Shown here piece by piece: positions 1 to 5,330 of a stretch of 5,330 nucleotides of DNA. The stretch comes from an uncultured Longilinea sp. GTDB lineage: Bacteria; Chloroflexota; Anaerolineae; Anaerolineales; Anaerolineaceae. The stretch's first letter is position 1; each line of letters starts with the position of its first letter. A model generated the notes under the pieces. It made no database searches. It worked only from the letters and a program-made list of their open reading frames with translations, and had not been told where the DNA came from. Made by a program: the position numbers and the translations under genes. The stretch is from assembly GCA_937863945.1 (NCBI GenBank), contig CALMIB010000270.1, forward strand, positions 1 to 5,330, given 5' to 3'.

Positions 1-386
1 TCGCAGGCCGGATTATTCATCAATTCGGCCAAAGATTTTCCCAGACCGGTACAGGTTCGGGGATAATCCAGCAGGATCAATTCGATCGGCCCACCTGACA
101 GCGCGGTTTGCAGCTCAGCCCACGGATCGTGCGCGACAAAAATGCGCGATGGAGCAGAATCTGGCAATTCACTGCGCAGTTTTTGCAGGCGCTTGCGCAG
201 TTGGCGGGCCGTGCGCGCTTCGGCGGAAATGGATGATTCGGGTGCAACGCGGATCAGCCCTACCAGGTGTATCTTTCCTCCCAGTTGACGGGCCAGTTCA
301 ATGGTGATCGTGCTGTCCGCACCAGGGATAACGGGGATGACGACCTGTTGAAATGGCCGGAAGATATGTCGTGAAGGTAAAGTCAT
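1..386 (-). CDS. Universal stress protein-like domain protein (partial; C-terminus beyond left edge)
   Basis: The 128 visible codons begin MTLPSRHIFRPFQQVVIPVI and stay open to the window edge. The fold pattern resembles a UspA-type Rossmann domain. A first beta strand (VVIPVI, about residues 15-20) is followed by an acidic/small turn (GADS) and a helix (ELARQLGGKIHLVGLI). A basic helix follows (about 57-73), then a strand with an AHDPWAEL segment, then ILLDYP and a GLGKSLAELM segment, which sits where USP proteins carry their nucleotide-loop G-S and final helix. The start is well supported: an AGGAG Shine-Dalgarno lies 5 nt upstream and the ATG overlaps the stop of the GT4 gene as ATGA, so the two are probably translationally coupled. 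No signal peptide or membrane segment is visible, so a cytoplasmic product is expected. USP membership is a resemblance call. The gene may be a small single-domain protein or the N-terminal domain of a longer one, possibly a second glycosyltransferase. Confidence 0.6.
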   Translation of the reverse strand, partial: MTLPSRHIFRPFQQVVIPVIPGADSTITIELARQLGGKIHLVGLIRVAPESSISAEARTARQLRKRLQKLRSELPDSAPSRIFVAHDPWAELQTALSGGPIELILLDYPRTCTGLGKSLAELMNNPAC

Positions 387-1606
387 GTTAACTCCTGCAG
401 CAATGGAGCAATTTGCTCCTGGTAAATGCTTTCCCAACTAAAATGCTGACGAACCTGCATGCGCAATTGCGCGACCGGATTCGACTGGATGTACGCATCG
501 ATCATTCCGGCGATTTGTCTGGGTGAATCATCCGGGTGGAAATAATTCGCCCGGCTACCCGCCAATGAGCGAAGCGCCGGCAGATCGCTGCAGAAGATCG
601 GCATGCCTGTCAGGCCGGCTTCCAGGATGGGGATGCCAAAGCCTTCCTCGCGGCTGGGCAGGAAGAGCAAGTCGCACAGGCGGTAATAATCCGGGACGCT
701 GGTTTCCGGCAAACCCTCCGGGAAAAACTCTGCCAGCAAGTGCGCCGAATCCTGCAAATGCAGATCAGCGCGCAGTTTGCGCAATTCATTGAAATAATCG
801 GCATTGGTGGGGTTGTGGGCGCCGGGCGGCCCGGTGACGATCAATGCCGCGGCCGGATAGGCAGGCTTCAATTCAGCCAGGGTAGCCAGCGCCAGCTCGA
901 TATTCTTGCGGCGCGTCAGGCGTACCGGGGTCAATAGAATAGGGCCGCTGCTGTAAAGTGGTAATTTTTCGGCCAAATGCTGTGTATCCTGGTGCAGGTT
1001 GAAAAAATCGGCCAGGTCAAGCCCGGCAGGAATGACGTCGATTTCGCTGGGGGCAATCTTGAACAGCCGGGCAATCTCTGTCTGACGCGCTTCCGAGATG
1101 GTCACCTGGCGAACGTTAGGCCAGGCGGTGCGCAACAAGTCCCACGGGTAACCATCGTGCAATTCCGGCTGGTAACGCGGTGATGTCCAGGCAGGGTCGT
1201 GGTGCCAGGCGATCAGACGGGGTTGAGAGGTTTCCTGACTGATGCGGTAAAGGGCGGCGGTCAGAGCGAGATTCTTGTGCAGCGAGAGCACGTTGTGCGC
1301 GATGAGGATCTCACAATCGTTTAATGCCTGGATCAAATCCTCCTGGATGCGATTCACAAGATCGTCAAAATCATCCGGTACCTGTCCCGCGTCCAGGCTG
1401 GCTTTGGCCTTGAGGATGTCCGGGTGGCGCGAATCCAATAACGGCAGAATGCTCACCGGGATGTGGTCATCCCAGGTTTCTCCGCGCCCGGCCAGAATGC
1501 GGACATTATGGCCGGCGCGATTTAATTGTTGGGCTTGATGGCCAATAACGGTTTCCACCCCGCCCACAACCGGCGGAGCAGCATAGTGGAGCAGTGCAAT
1601 GTGCAA
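383..1606 (-). CDS. GT4 (GT-B fold) glycosyltransferase, TTG start
   Basis: Predicted retaining, cytoplasmic sugar-nucleotide-dependent glycosyltransferase of 407 residues, the usual length for family GT4. Visible hallmarks are the N-terminal glycine-rich loop PPVVGGVE (residues 11-18), the hinge strand VIPAGLD (191-197), the donor-phosphate segment VRLTRRKN (228-235) and the E-x7-E motif from E321 to E329 in EEGFGIPILEAG. These follow the Glycosyl transferase 4-like N-terminal and Glycos_transf_1 C-terminal domain order. An upstream in-frame ATG at 1639 would add 11 residues (MRASRGAEEET) encoded by the ribosome-binding region. The TTG at 1606 has AGGAGG 5 nt upstream and yields MHIALLHYAAPP, a typical GT4 beginning, so I prefer TTG. 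Donor and acceptor cannot be read from sequence. The overall style recalls bacterial enzymes of sucrose-type or mannosylglucosylglycerate-type compatible-solute synthesis, which is a weak inference. It has its own promoter and is coupled to the downstream USP-like gene. Confidence 0.9.
   Translation of the reverse strand: MHIALLHYAAPPVVGGVETVIGHQAQQLNRAGHNVRILAGRGETWDDHIPVSILPLLDSRHPDILKAKASLDAGQVPDDFDDLVNRIQEDLIQALNDCEILIAHNVLSLHKNLALTAALYRISQETSQPRLIAWHHDPAWTSPRYQPELHDGYPWDLLRTAWPNVRQVTISEARQTEIARLFKIAPSEIDVIPAGLDLADFFNLHQDTQHLAEKLPLYSSGPILLTPVRLTRRKNIELALATLAELKPAYPAAALIVTGPPGAHNPTNADYFNELRKLRADLHLQDSAHLLAEFFPEGLPETSVPDYYRLCDLLFLPSREEGFGIPILEAGLTGMPIFCSDLPALRSLAGSRANYFHPDDSPRQIAGMIDAYIQSNPVAQLRMQVRQHFSWESIYQEQIAPLLQELT
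392..396 (-). promoter_or_regulatory. Shine-Dalgarno of the USP-like gene
   Basis: AGGAG on the minus strand, 5 nt upstream of the ATG at 386. It lies inside the last codons of the GT4 gene. Together with the ATGA stop/start overlap it supports expression of the small downstream gene as part of the same message. Confidence 0.75.
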
Positions 1607-1758
1607 GGTTTCCTCCTCGGCGCCGCGCGAGGCTCGCATCGGGTGGATGGAGCGGATTCGTTCGCTTTGGAGAAATGATTTCGAAATAGTTATAAAGCGT
1701 GGCTGCGTTTAGGCCGTGAGAGCCGACAACAGCCAGATTTCAGCTCGATACGGCGCCT
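1607..1758 (-). other. Long 5' leader of the GT4 gene
   Basis: About 150 nt lie between the predicted transcription start (near 1758) and the TTG start. I recognise no known riboswitch or T-box consensus. Local pairings seen are TGGCTG/CAGCCA (1730-1735 with 1700-1705) enclosing a 24-nt loop, and the small CCTCG/CGAGG hairpin at the ribosome-binding site. The 1607-1853 interval contains no convincing gene. Reading frames crossing it are antisense or out-of-frame extensions of neighbours. Confidence 0.4.
1612..1617 (-). promoter_or_regulatory. Shine-Dalgarno deciding the GT4 start
   Basis: AGGAGG on the minus strand, followed by AAACC and then TTG at 1606-1604. This is a full-strength site at ideal spacing for the TTG codon. 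It lies inside the reading frame if the ATG at 1639 were used, and no comparable site precedes that ATG. Part of it (AGG) could pair in a short CCTCG/CGAGG hairpin (1614-1618 with 1627-1631). The pairing is only 5 bp, so a regulatory role is uncertain. Confidence 0.8.
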
Positions 1759-1764
1759 GAAAAC

Positions 1765-1794
1765 AGTATAGCCGTAAAAAATGCCCCCTGTCAA
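1765..1794 (-). promoter_or_regulatory. Near-consensus sigma-70-type promoter for the GT4/USP-like pair
   Basis: On the minus strand a perfect TTGACA (1794-1789) is separated by 18 nt from TATACT (1770-1765), which matches TATAAT at five of six positions. The transcription start would fall near 1758. It is the only good promoter between the glycosidase and the glycosyltransferase, and it sits inside the glycosidase terminator. The -35 box is part of the terminator stem and the T-tract lies in the spacer. Functional use is inferred from the consensus match and position. Confidence 0.65.
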
Positions 1795-1834
1795 CCGTTG
1801 CACTCTGGATTCGCCAGGCGCGGTTGGACAGGGG
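1776..1834 (-). terminator. Intrinsic terminator of the GH1 glycosidase gene
   Basis: On the minus strand the arm at 1834-1821 pairs with 1797-1785 over 13 base pairs, with a single bulged base at 1826 and a 23-nt loop. The closing part of the stem is four G-C pairs. Three bases after it comes a run of six T residues (1781-1776 read on the minus strand). The hairpin begins 20 nt after the glycosidase stop codon. The plus strand lacks a T-run after the same hairpin, so termination should act only on minus-strand transcripts. Confidence 0.8.
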
Positions 1835-1853
1835 ACAGGGCGGTGGAACGTAT

Positions 1854-3182
1854 TTATCGATCCGGGAAAAGCCGGTCGAAGGATTCGGGTGCGTAACGTT
1901 GGACCATCTCGGCGGAGATGGCGTTTTGCCGGCAAATTTCGGCATACACATCCACGCTGCGGCGGCGAATGCGCGCCTGAGTCTGCACATCCAGTCCCCA
2001 CAACCCGAAACGCTGCGACCAGCCGCGTTCCCATTCGAAGTTATCCACCAGCGACCAGTGGAAATAGCCCCGAACCGGGTAGGTAAAATTGACGGCACGC
2101 CAGACCTGGTGGAGATGCTCCACCAGGTAACGTGGGCGCAATTCATCGGTGGAGTCTTCTATGCCGTTTTCAGTAATGTAGATAGGTAAGTTGTACTGGC
2201 TGGCCCAGTGCAAGGCTTCAAACAGGCCATCGGGCACGTTGGCGATAAATCCATTGGGGCTGAGCTCAGCGCCGGGGGGAAAAGCGCGTTTCACGAACAT
2301 ATCTTTGCGGGCCAGGGGGGCAAAGCGGACCAGGTCGCGGGTGTAGTAGTTGACGCCAAGGTAATCCTGCGTGCCCAGCGCTTCGGGAATGGCTGCACGT
2401 TTTGCTGAGAAGCGCAACACGCCGGTCTGCAGCGTGCGGGCAAAGCTGTCGTTGAAAGAGTTGTGGGCGAATTTAGCCAGAGCGTGGTCGAAGGGCGAGG
2501 CGGATGCCGGCTTGATGCTGCGATAATTGAGCGCGAATCCCACGCTTGAATTTTTTTGAACCCGTTTGATCGCACGATAGGCTGCGGCGTGACCGCGGAT
2601 GAGGTTGCGCATCACGGCAAACGCGGCATTCGTATCGCTCTTGCCCGGCGGGAAATCCTTTCCCATGTATCCGCTGAAGACGTAAACGTTGGGTTCGTTG
2701 ACTGTTACCCACAGGTTGACCATTTCTTTAAAAGCCTCAACGGCTCGCAGCGCGAATTGCTCGAACAACGCCGGCGCAGCTTCCTGTTCCCAGCCGCCCT
2801 GATCATAAAACCAGAGAGGGTCGGTGAAGTGATGCAGGGTTACCATAGGCGTGAGCCCGCGGGCGCGCATTCCGCGGATGATCTCGCGATAATGGTCGAG
2901 CGCATCTTCGTCCCAGCGGTCCGGTGCGGGTTGAACCCGGCTCCATTCGATGGAAAGGCGGTGCGCGTTCTGGCCGGTCTCGGCTGCCCGGTCCAGGTCT
3001 TCCTTCCAGCGCCCGCGCCACCAATCGCAGGCTGAGCCGGAACGGTCGCCGTTGAGAATGTGGCCAGGCTCGGCCTCCCAGCGGGACCAATTATTATTAT
3101 CATTGCCGCCTTCCACCTGATGCGCGGCTGTTGCAGTGCCCCAGAGAAATCCATCGGGAAAATGATAGGTTGCTTGAACCAT
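1854..3182 (-). CDS. Glycoside hydrolase family 1 beta-glycosidase (beta-glucosidase type)
   Basis: Retaining (beta/alpha)8-barrel hydrolase expected to release terminal beta-linked glucose, galactose or related sugars from oligosaccharides or aryl glycosides. With the start used here it has 442 residues. The N-terminal signature FLWGTATAAHQVEGG is at 12-26 (Q22 of the -1 subsite). TLHHF is at 115-119. The acid/base is E163 in TVNEP, and the nucleophile is E338 in ITENG. NYYTR is at 278-282, and the sugar-binding segment HWSLVDNFEWERGW (375-388) includes W376, E383 and W384. All catalytic positions are intact. No signal peptide is present, so the enzyme is cytoplasmic and probably acts on imported oligosaccharides. 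An in-frame ATG at 3194 would add MTSA but has no Shine-Dalgarno. The ATG at 3182 has AGGA 11 nt upstream, so I chose it with modest preference. The gene is monocistronic, ending at a strong terminator. Exact substrate specificity is not readable, and no transporter or regulator gene lies beside it. Confidence 0.95.
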   Translation of the reverse strand: MVQATYHFPDGFLWGTATAAHQVEGGNDNNNWSRWEAEPGHILNGDRSGSACDWWRGRWKEDLDRAAETGQNAHRLSIEWSRVQPAPDRWDEDALDHYREIIRGMRARGLTPMVTLHHFTDPLWFYDQGGWEQEAAPALFEQFALRAVEAFKEMVNLWVTVNEPNVYVFSGYMGKDFPPGKSDTNAAFAVMRNLIRGHAAAYRAIKRVQKNSSVGFALNYRSIKPASASPFDHALAKFAHNSFNDSFARTLQTGVLRFSAKRAAIPEALGTQDYLGVNYYTRDLVRFAPLARKDMFVKRAFPPGAELSPNGFIANVPDGLFEALHWASQYNLPIYITENGIEDSTDELRPRYLVEHLHQVWRAVNFTYPVRGYFHWSLVDNFEWERGWSQRFGLWGLDVQTQARIRRRSVDVYAEICRQNAISAEMVQRYAPESFDRLFPDR

Positions 3183-3247
3183 TGCGCTTGTCATCCTGTG
3201 GGTAAGAGTTTTTTCATGATCTACCGGCTATTATATACCCGCCTATG

Positions 3248-3290
3248 CAAAGGGAGTACCTGGAAGAGTATAATCGGTACAGACCCTTTG
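3248..3290. repeat. Imperfect inverted repeat bracketing the divergent promoter core (possible operator)
   Basis: The left arm CAAAGGG-A-GTACC (3248-3260) is complementary to the right arm GGTAC-AGA-CCCTTTG (3276-3290). Twelve base pairs form in two blocks of seven and five, with a 1-versus-3 internal mismatch. The 15 bases between the arms hold the -10 elements of both directions. Placement suggests a binding site for a dimeric regulator controlling either or both genes, or a local secondary structure. No regulator gene is visible in the window and no known operator consensus is recognised. Confidence 0.45.
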
Positions 3291-3294
3291 ATAA
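3267..3294 (-). promoter_or_regulatory. Candidate promoter for the GH1 glycosidase
   Basis: On the minus strand TTATCA (3294-3289, four of six consensus bases) is followed after 16 nt by TATACT (3272-3267, five of six). This would give a leader of about 78 nt. An alternative -10 is the perfect TATAAT at 3235-3230, which lacks a recognisable -35. Which is used cannot be decided from sequence. Confidence 0.4.
3269..3274 (+). promoter_or_regulatory. Candidate -10 element for the cinA-type operon
   Basis: A perfect TATAAT lies 29 nt upstream of the GTG start at 3304, placing transcription initiation near 3281 with a leader of about 23 nt. The hexamer 17 nt upstream (TGCAAA, 3246-3251) is a poor -35, so the promoter may be weak or activator-dependent. 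It shares four bases with the opposing minus-strand -10 element. Confidence 0.5.
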
Positions 3295-3300
3295 GAGGTG
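3294..3300 (+). promoter_or_regulatory. Shine-Dalgarno deciding the cinA-type start
   Basis: AGAGGTG matches the anti-Shine-Dalgarno complement GGAGGTG at six of seven bases and ends 3 nt before the GTG at 3304. It overlaps the in-frame upstream GTG at 3298, which therefore cannot be the start served by this site. The protein thus begins MEKALEVV, not MFVEKALEVV. Confidence 0.7.
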
Positions 3301-3303
3301 TTT

Positions 3304-3804
3304 GTGGAAAAAGCGCTTGAGGTGGTGGTGGGTGAATTGCTGCGCCAGCGGGGCATCAAGCTGGCGGTGGCGGAATCCTGCACGGGCGGGTTGATCGGTC
3401 ACCGGCTGACGGACGTGCCCGGCGCTTCTGACTATTACCTGGGCAGCGTGACTGCCTATGCCTTTGAAGCCAAACGGCGTTTGCTGGGCGTGCGCGCTGA
3501 AACACTGCAAACCTTCGGCGCCGTCAGCCGCGAAACCGCGCTGGAGATGGCGCGCGGGGTGCGCCAGGCAATGGTGGATGAGACGCCGTCCGATGCGGTG
3601 ATTGGCCTGTCGGTCACCGGGATTGCCGGGCCGGGCGGCGGAACAGCGGAGAAACCTGTTGGGCTGGTATGGATTGCCCTGAGTACACCGGACGGTGACT
3701 GGGCCTGGCAATTTATCTGGCCGTTTGACCGCGCCGGTAATAAGGCCGCTTCGGCGCAACAAGCCTTGCAATTGGTGGCGCATTATCTTACCGGAATGTT
3801 TTGA
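3304..3804 (+). CDS. pncC: CinA C-terminal-domain protein / nicotinamide-nucleotide amidohydrolase (PncC type)
   Basis: A 166-residue stand-alone CinA C-terminal domain, the same size as E. coli PncC (YgaD). Characterised members hydrolyse nicotinamide mononucleotide to nicotinate mononucleotide and ammonia, recycling the NMN released by NAD-dependent DNA ligase and other reactions. Signatures are KLAVAESCTGG (19-29) with the conserved serine S25, then GSVTAYAFEAKRRLLGV (47-63), SRETA (75-79), and the nucleotide-binding segment GIAGPGGGTAEKPVGLVWIAL (106-126). The N-terminal CinA (MoCF-like, ADP-ribose pyrophosphatase) domain is absent, and the protein is complete without it. No signal peptide or membrane segment is seen, so it is cytoplasmic. 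It opens a plus-strand operon and is followed after 31 nt by the GT28 gene. The family assignment is secure. The precise enzyme activity is inherited from family knowledge. Confidence 0.93.
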   Translation: MEKALEVVVGELLRQRGIKLAVAESCTGGLIGHRLTDVPGASDYYLGSVTAYAFEAKRRLLGVRAETLQTFGAVSRETALEMARGVRQAMVDETPSDAVIGLSVTGIAGPGGGTAEKPVGLVWIALSTPDGDWAWQFIWPFDRAGNKAASAQQALQLVAHYLTGMF

Positions 3805-3826
3805 TCGCAAGCGAATTGCACAATCC

Positions 3827-3832
3827 GAGGAG
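3827..3832 (+). promoter_or_regulatory. Shine-Dalgarno deciding the GT28 start
   Basis: GAGGAG sits 3 to 5 nt (depending on alignment) before ATG at 3836. It is in the 31-nt gap after the cinA-type stop and rules against any start further upstream within the previous gene. Confidence 0.75.
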
Positions 3833-3835
3833 TTT

Positions 3836-5086
3836 ATGGAAGAAAAAAAACGTATCGTGATTTTGACTGCTGACGCCGGTTTTGGTCACCGCAGCGCTGC
3901 CAACGCAGTTGCCGCGGCGTTGCAACAAAAATACGGCGATAAGTGTGAAATCAAGATTATCAACCCGCTGGAAGACCGCCGCGCACCGTTTTACCTGCGC
4001 GATTCAGGCGCGGATTACGACCGTATCCTGCGCCTGTCGCCCGATCTGTATAAACTGAGCTATGAAGCCAGCGATAATGAAATCCCCAGCCTGCTCTTGG
4101 AAAACGTGCTCACGCTTGGGTTGTATGAAATCATGCGCGATTTGATTTGTGTCGAGAAGCCGGATGCGATTGTCTCAACTTATCCGCTCTTTCAGGCACC
4201 GCTGACCAACTATTTTAAACTTAATCGGTATTACGTGCCCCTGACGTTGGTTGTGACCGACCTGGTGACCGTGCACCGCATCTGGTTTTCGCCGGGCGTG
4301 GATGTGTGCATGGTGCCGACGATGGAAGTCCATGATCTGGCGGTGAGCAACGGAATTGCCCAGAATAAAATCCACATCACCGGCATCCCGGTTTCACCCG
4401 CGTTTTCCGGCAGGCATCCGGCCAAGAAGGAACTGCGCAAAAAACTGGGCTGGGATCCAAAATTGCGAACCGTGCTGGCAGTTGGCAGCCGGCGGGTGGA
4501 TCAATTGCTGGAAAACCTGAACGTAGTCAATCATTTCGGCCGCCCGATGCAAATTGTGGCGGTCGCCGGCAAGGATGACGAGTTGTACGCGCAGCTTCAG
4601 GCGGTCGATTGGCACGTGCCCGCACATGTGTACAACTTTGTCACCGACATGTCGGAATTCATGCTGGCCGCGGATGCGATCATTTGCAAGGCGGGCGGTC
4701 TGGTCGTGACCGAATCGCTGGCGGCCGGGCTGCCGATGCTACTGGTGGATGTCATCCCGGGCCAGGAGGAAGGCAACCGCGATTACGTGGTGAAAAACGG
4801 CGCGGCGGATATGATTGAATCTCCGCTTGAAATGCTGGAAACGCTGGCTCACCTCACGGCAGACGGCGGAGCGCTGTTTAAGCAGCGCGCGCGCAATGCG
4901 CGCCAGTTGGGACGGCCCAATTCCGCGCTGGATGTCGCCGATATGGTGTGGCGGACGGCGCTGCGCGGCCCGGTGAGCAAACAAGGCCGTTTTGGGCAGG
5001 GTCGGCACATGCTGATCGATCTACTGGCCCGGTACAATATTTCCTGGCGGGAAAATCAGCCTGCCGCAAAGTCTGACAATGAATGA
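3836..5086 (+). CDS. GT28-family MGDG-synthase-like diacylglycerol glycosyltransferase
   Basis: A 416-residue GT-B enzyme resembling monogalactosyldiacylglycerol synthase and processive diacylglycerol glucosyltransferases, which transfer hexose from a UDP-sugar to diacylglycerol at the inner membrane face. The N-terminal half carries TADAGFGHRSAA (11-22), matching the GxGHxxAA acceptor-domain motif of the MGDG_synth family. VSTYPLF (113-119) and TDLVTVHRIW (141-150) follow. The GT28 C-terminal domain ends in the donor-binding signature CKAGGLVVTESLAAGLP (284-300) and IPGQEEGN (307-314), close to the family GGxTxxEAL and GQExxN pattern. No classical transmembrane helix is visible, consistent with a peripheral membrane enzyme. 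The ATG at 3836 follows GAGGAG and gives MEEKKRIVILTADAGFGH. Earlier in-frame codons back to 3695 lie mainly inside the preceding cinA-type gene and add no family-like sequence. The usual glycine-rich loop at the start of the C-terminal domain is replaced by AVGSRRVDQLL (215-225). The sugar and lipid product are unknown. Confidence 0.85.
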   Translation: MEEKKRIVILTADAGFGHRSAANAVAAALQQKYGDKCEIKIINPLEDRRAPFYLRDSGADYDRILRLSPDLYKLSYEASDNEIPSLLLENVLTLGLYEIMRDLICVEKPDAIVSTYPLFQAPLTNYFKLNRYYVPLTLVVTDLVTVHRIWFSPGVDVCMVPTMEVHDLAVSNGIAQNKIHITGIPVSPAFSGRHPAKKELRKKLGWDPKLRTVLAVGSRRVDQLLENLNVVNHFGRPMQIVAVAGKDDELYAQLQAVDWHVPAHVYNFVTDMSEFMLAADAIICKAGGLVVTESLAAGLPMLLVDVIPGQEEGNRDYVVKNGAADMIESPLEMLETLAHLTADGGALFKQRARNARQLGRPNSALDVADMVWRTALRGPVSKQGRFGQGRHMLIDLLARYNISWRENQPAAKSDNE

Positions 5087-5330
5087 AATGCCCGTCGTGG
5101 TGATCATTTCAGCCCAGTCGGAATGGCGCGCTGTTCGCGATGGATTTACAACCGTTTCGGCGCACGCCGGACCATTCGGCGAGTGGTTTGAAACCAGCAT
5201 TCAAGACCACCGGGTGGTTTTTGTGCATGGTGGATGGGGAAAGATCGCAGCGGCGGCTTCGGTGCAGTGGGCGTTGGAACAATGGCGGCCCGGATTGGTG
5301 ATCAACCTGGGCACTTGTGGCGGCCTGGCC
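5079..5330 (+). CDS. MTA/SAH nucleosidase-like (PNP/UDP phosphorylase superfamily) protein, partial at right edge
   Basis: The 84 visible codons begin MNEMPVVVIISAQSEWRAV and remain open to the end. The pattern matches the N-terminal third of 5'-methylthioadenosine/S-adenosylhomocysteine nucleosidase. A first beta strand with an acidic residue after it (E15, where E. coli MTAN has its conserved glutamates) is followed by VVFVHGGWGKIAAAA (46-60), corresponding to the SGIGKVAAA region. VINLGTCGGLA (74-84) corresponds to INTGSAGGLA. The family cleaves the glycosidic bond of MTA, SAH or related nucleosides such as futalosine, or phosphorolyses purine nucleosides. Which reaction applies depends on the missing C-terminal part. 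The ATG at 5079 overlaps the preceding GT28 gene by 8 nt; a second in-frame ATG is at 5088. Neither has a strong Shine-Dalgarno, so translational coupling is likely. Confidence 0.8.
   Translation, partial: MNEMPVVVIISAQSEWRAVRDGFTTVSAHAGPFGEWFETSIQDHRVVFVHGGWGKIAAAASVQWALEQWRPGLVINLGTCGGLA

Noticed and set aside
1691..1700. TATAAC-like -10 element on the minus strand within the GT4 leader
   Set aside because: No acceptable -35 hexamer at 16-18 nt, whereas TTGACA-18-TATACT further upstream is far stronger.
1690..2189. Several frames of 101-145 codons around the end of the glycosidase gene
   Set aside because: They overlap the GH1 coding region in other frames or antisense and run across the terminator and promoter. 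None has a credible protein pattern.
2556..3035. A 159-codon plus-strand frame inside the glycosidase gene
   Set aside because: It lies wholly antisense to GH1 sequence with intact catalytic motifs and shows no family features. High-GC codon structure explains the open frame.
3214..3810. A 198-codon open frame on the minus strand across the cinA-type gene and the intergenic region
   Set aside because: It is antisense to a well-supported cinA-type gene, has no recognisable domain, and has arginine-, histidine- and glutamine-rich shadow composition. It would also cover the divergent promoter region.
3695..3835. N-terminal extension of the GT28 protein by 47 residues
   Set aside because: Most of it is out-of-frame cinA-type coding sequence. 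A good Shine-Dalgarno immediately precedes the ATG at 3836, where homology-like sequence begins.
1..5330. Search for CRISPR repeats, insertion-sequence ends, tRNA genes, toxin-antitoxin pairs and phage-defence genes
   Set aside because: No direct-repeat array, transposase, terminal inverted repeats flanking a gene, cloverleaf, or defence-type domain was seen by eye.

Overview
The window is ordinary, gene-dense bacterial chromosome. It carries six protein genes in two divergent blocks that read away from a roughly 120-bp intergenic region near position 3240. Protein style suggests an anaerobic or thermophilic Chloroflexota bacterium of the Anaerolineae type: a GT4 enzyme starting MHIALLHYAAPP, a stand-alone CinA C-terminal domain, an MGDG-synthase-like GT28 enzyme, and TTG and GTG starts behind strong Shine-Dalgarno sites. 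That assignment is by resemblance only. No rRNA, tRNA, mobile element, CRISPR array or phage gene was seen.

Minus-strand block, in transcription order. First is a complete cytoplasmic GH1 beta-glycosidase (about 3182 to 1854), with both catalytic glutamates present. A well-formed intrinsic terminator follows it (1834 to 1776). A near-consensus sigma-70-type promoter (TTGACA, 18 nt, TATACT) is built into that same terminator DNA and points at the next gene. A leader of about 150 nt leads to a GT4 glycosyltransferase, which most likely starts at a TTG codon (1606) rather than the upstream ATG (1639). Its stop codon overlaps the start of a universal-stress-protein-like gene (ATGA, 386 to 383) that runs off the left edge. 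The last two genes are therefore a translationally coupled pair, separated from the glycosidase by a terminator.

Plus-strand block. A CinA C-terminal-domain protein (PncC-type nicotinamide-nucleotide amidase; GTG start at 3304) is followed 31 nt later by a GT28/MGDG-synthase-like glycosyltransferase (3836 to 5086). Overlapping that gene's end is the start of an MTA/SAH-nucleosidase-like gene that runs off the right edge. Tight spacing suggests one operon combining pyridine-nucleotide salvage, membrane glycolipid synthesis and purine thioether salvage.

The most interesting non-coding structures are two. One is the terminator/promoter overlap at 1765-1834. The other is the divergent control region, where an imperfect dyad (3248-3260 with 3276-3290) brackets overlapping -10 elements of both strands. 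I found no convincing undescribed multi-gene system. The most open biological question is the GT4 plus USP-like pair.
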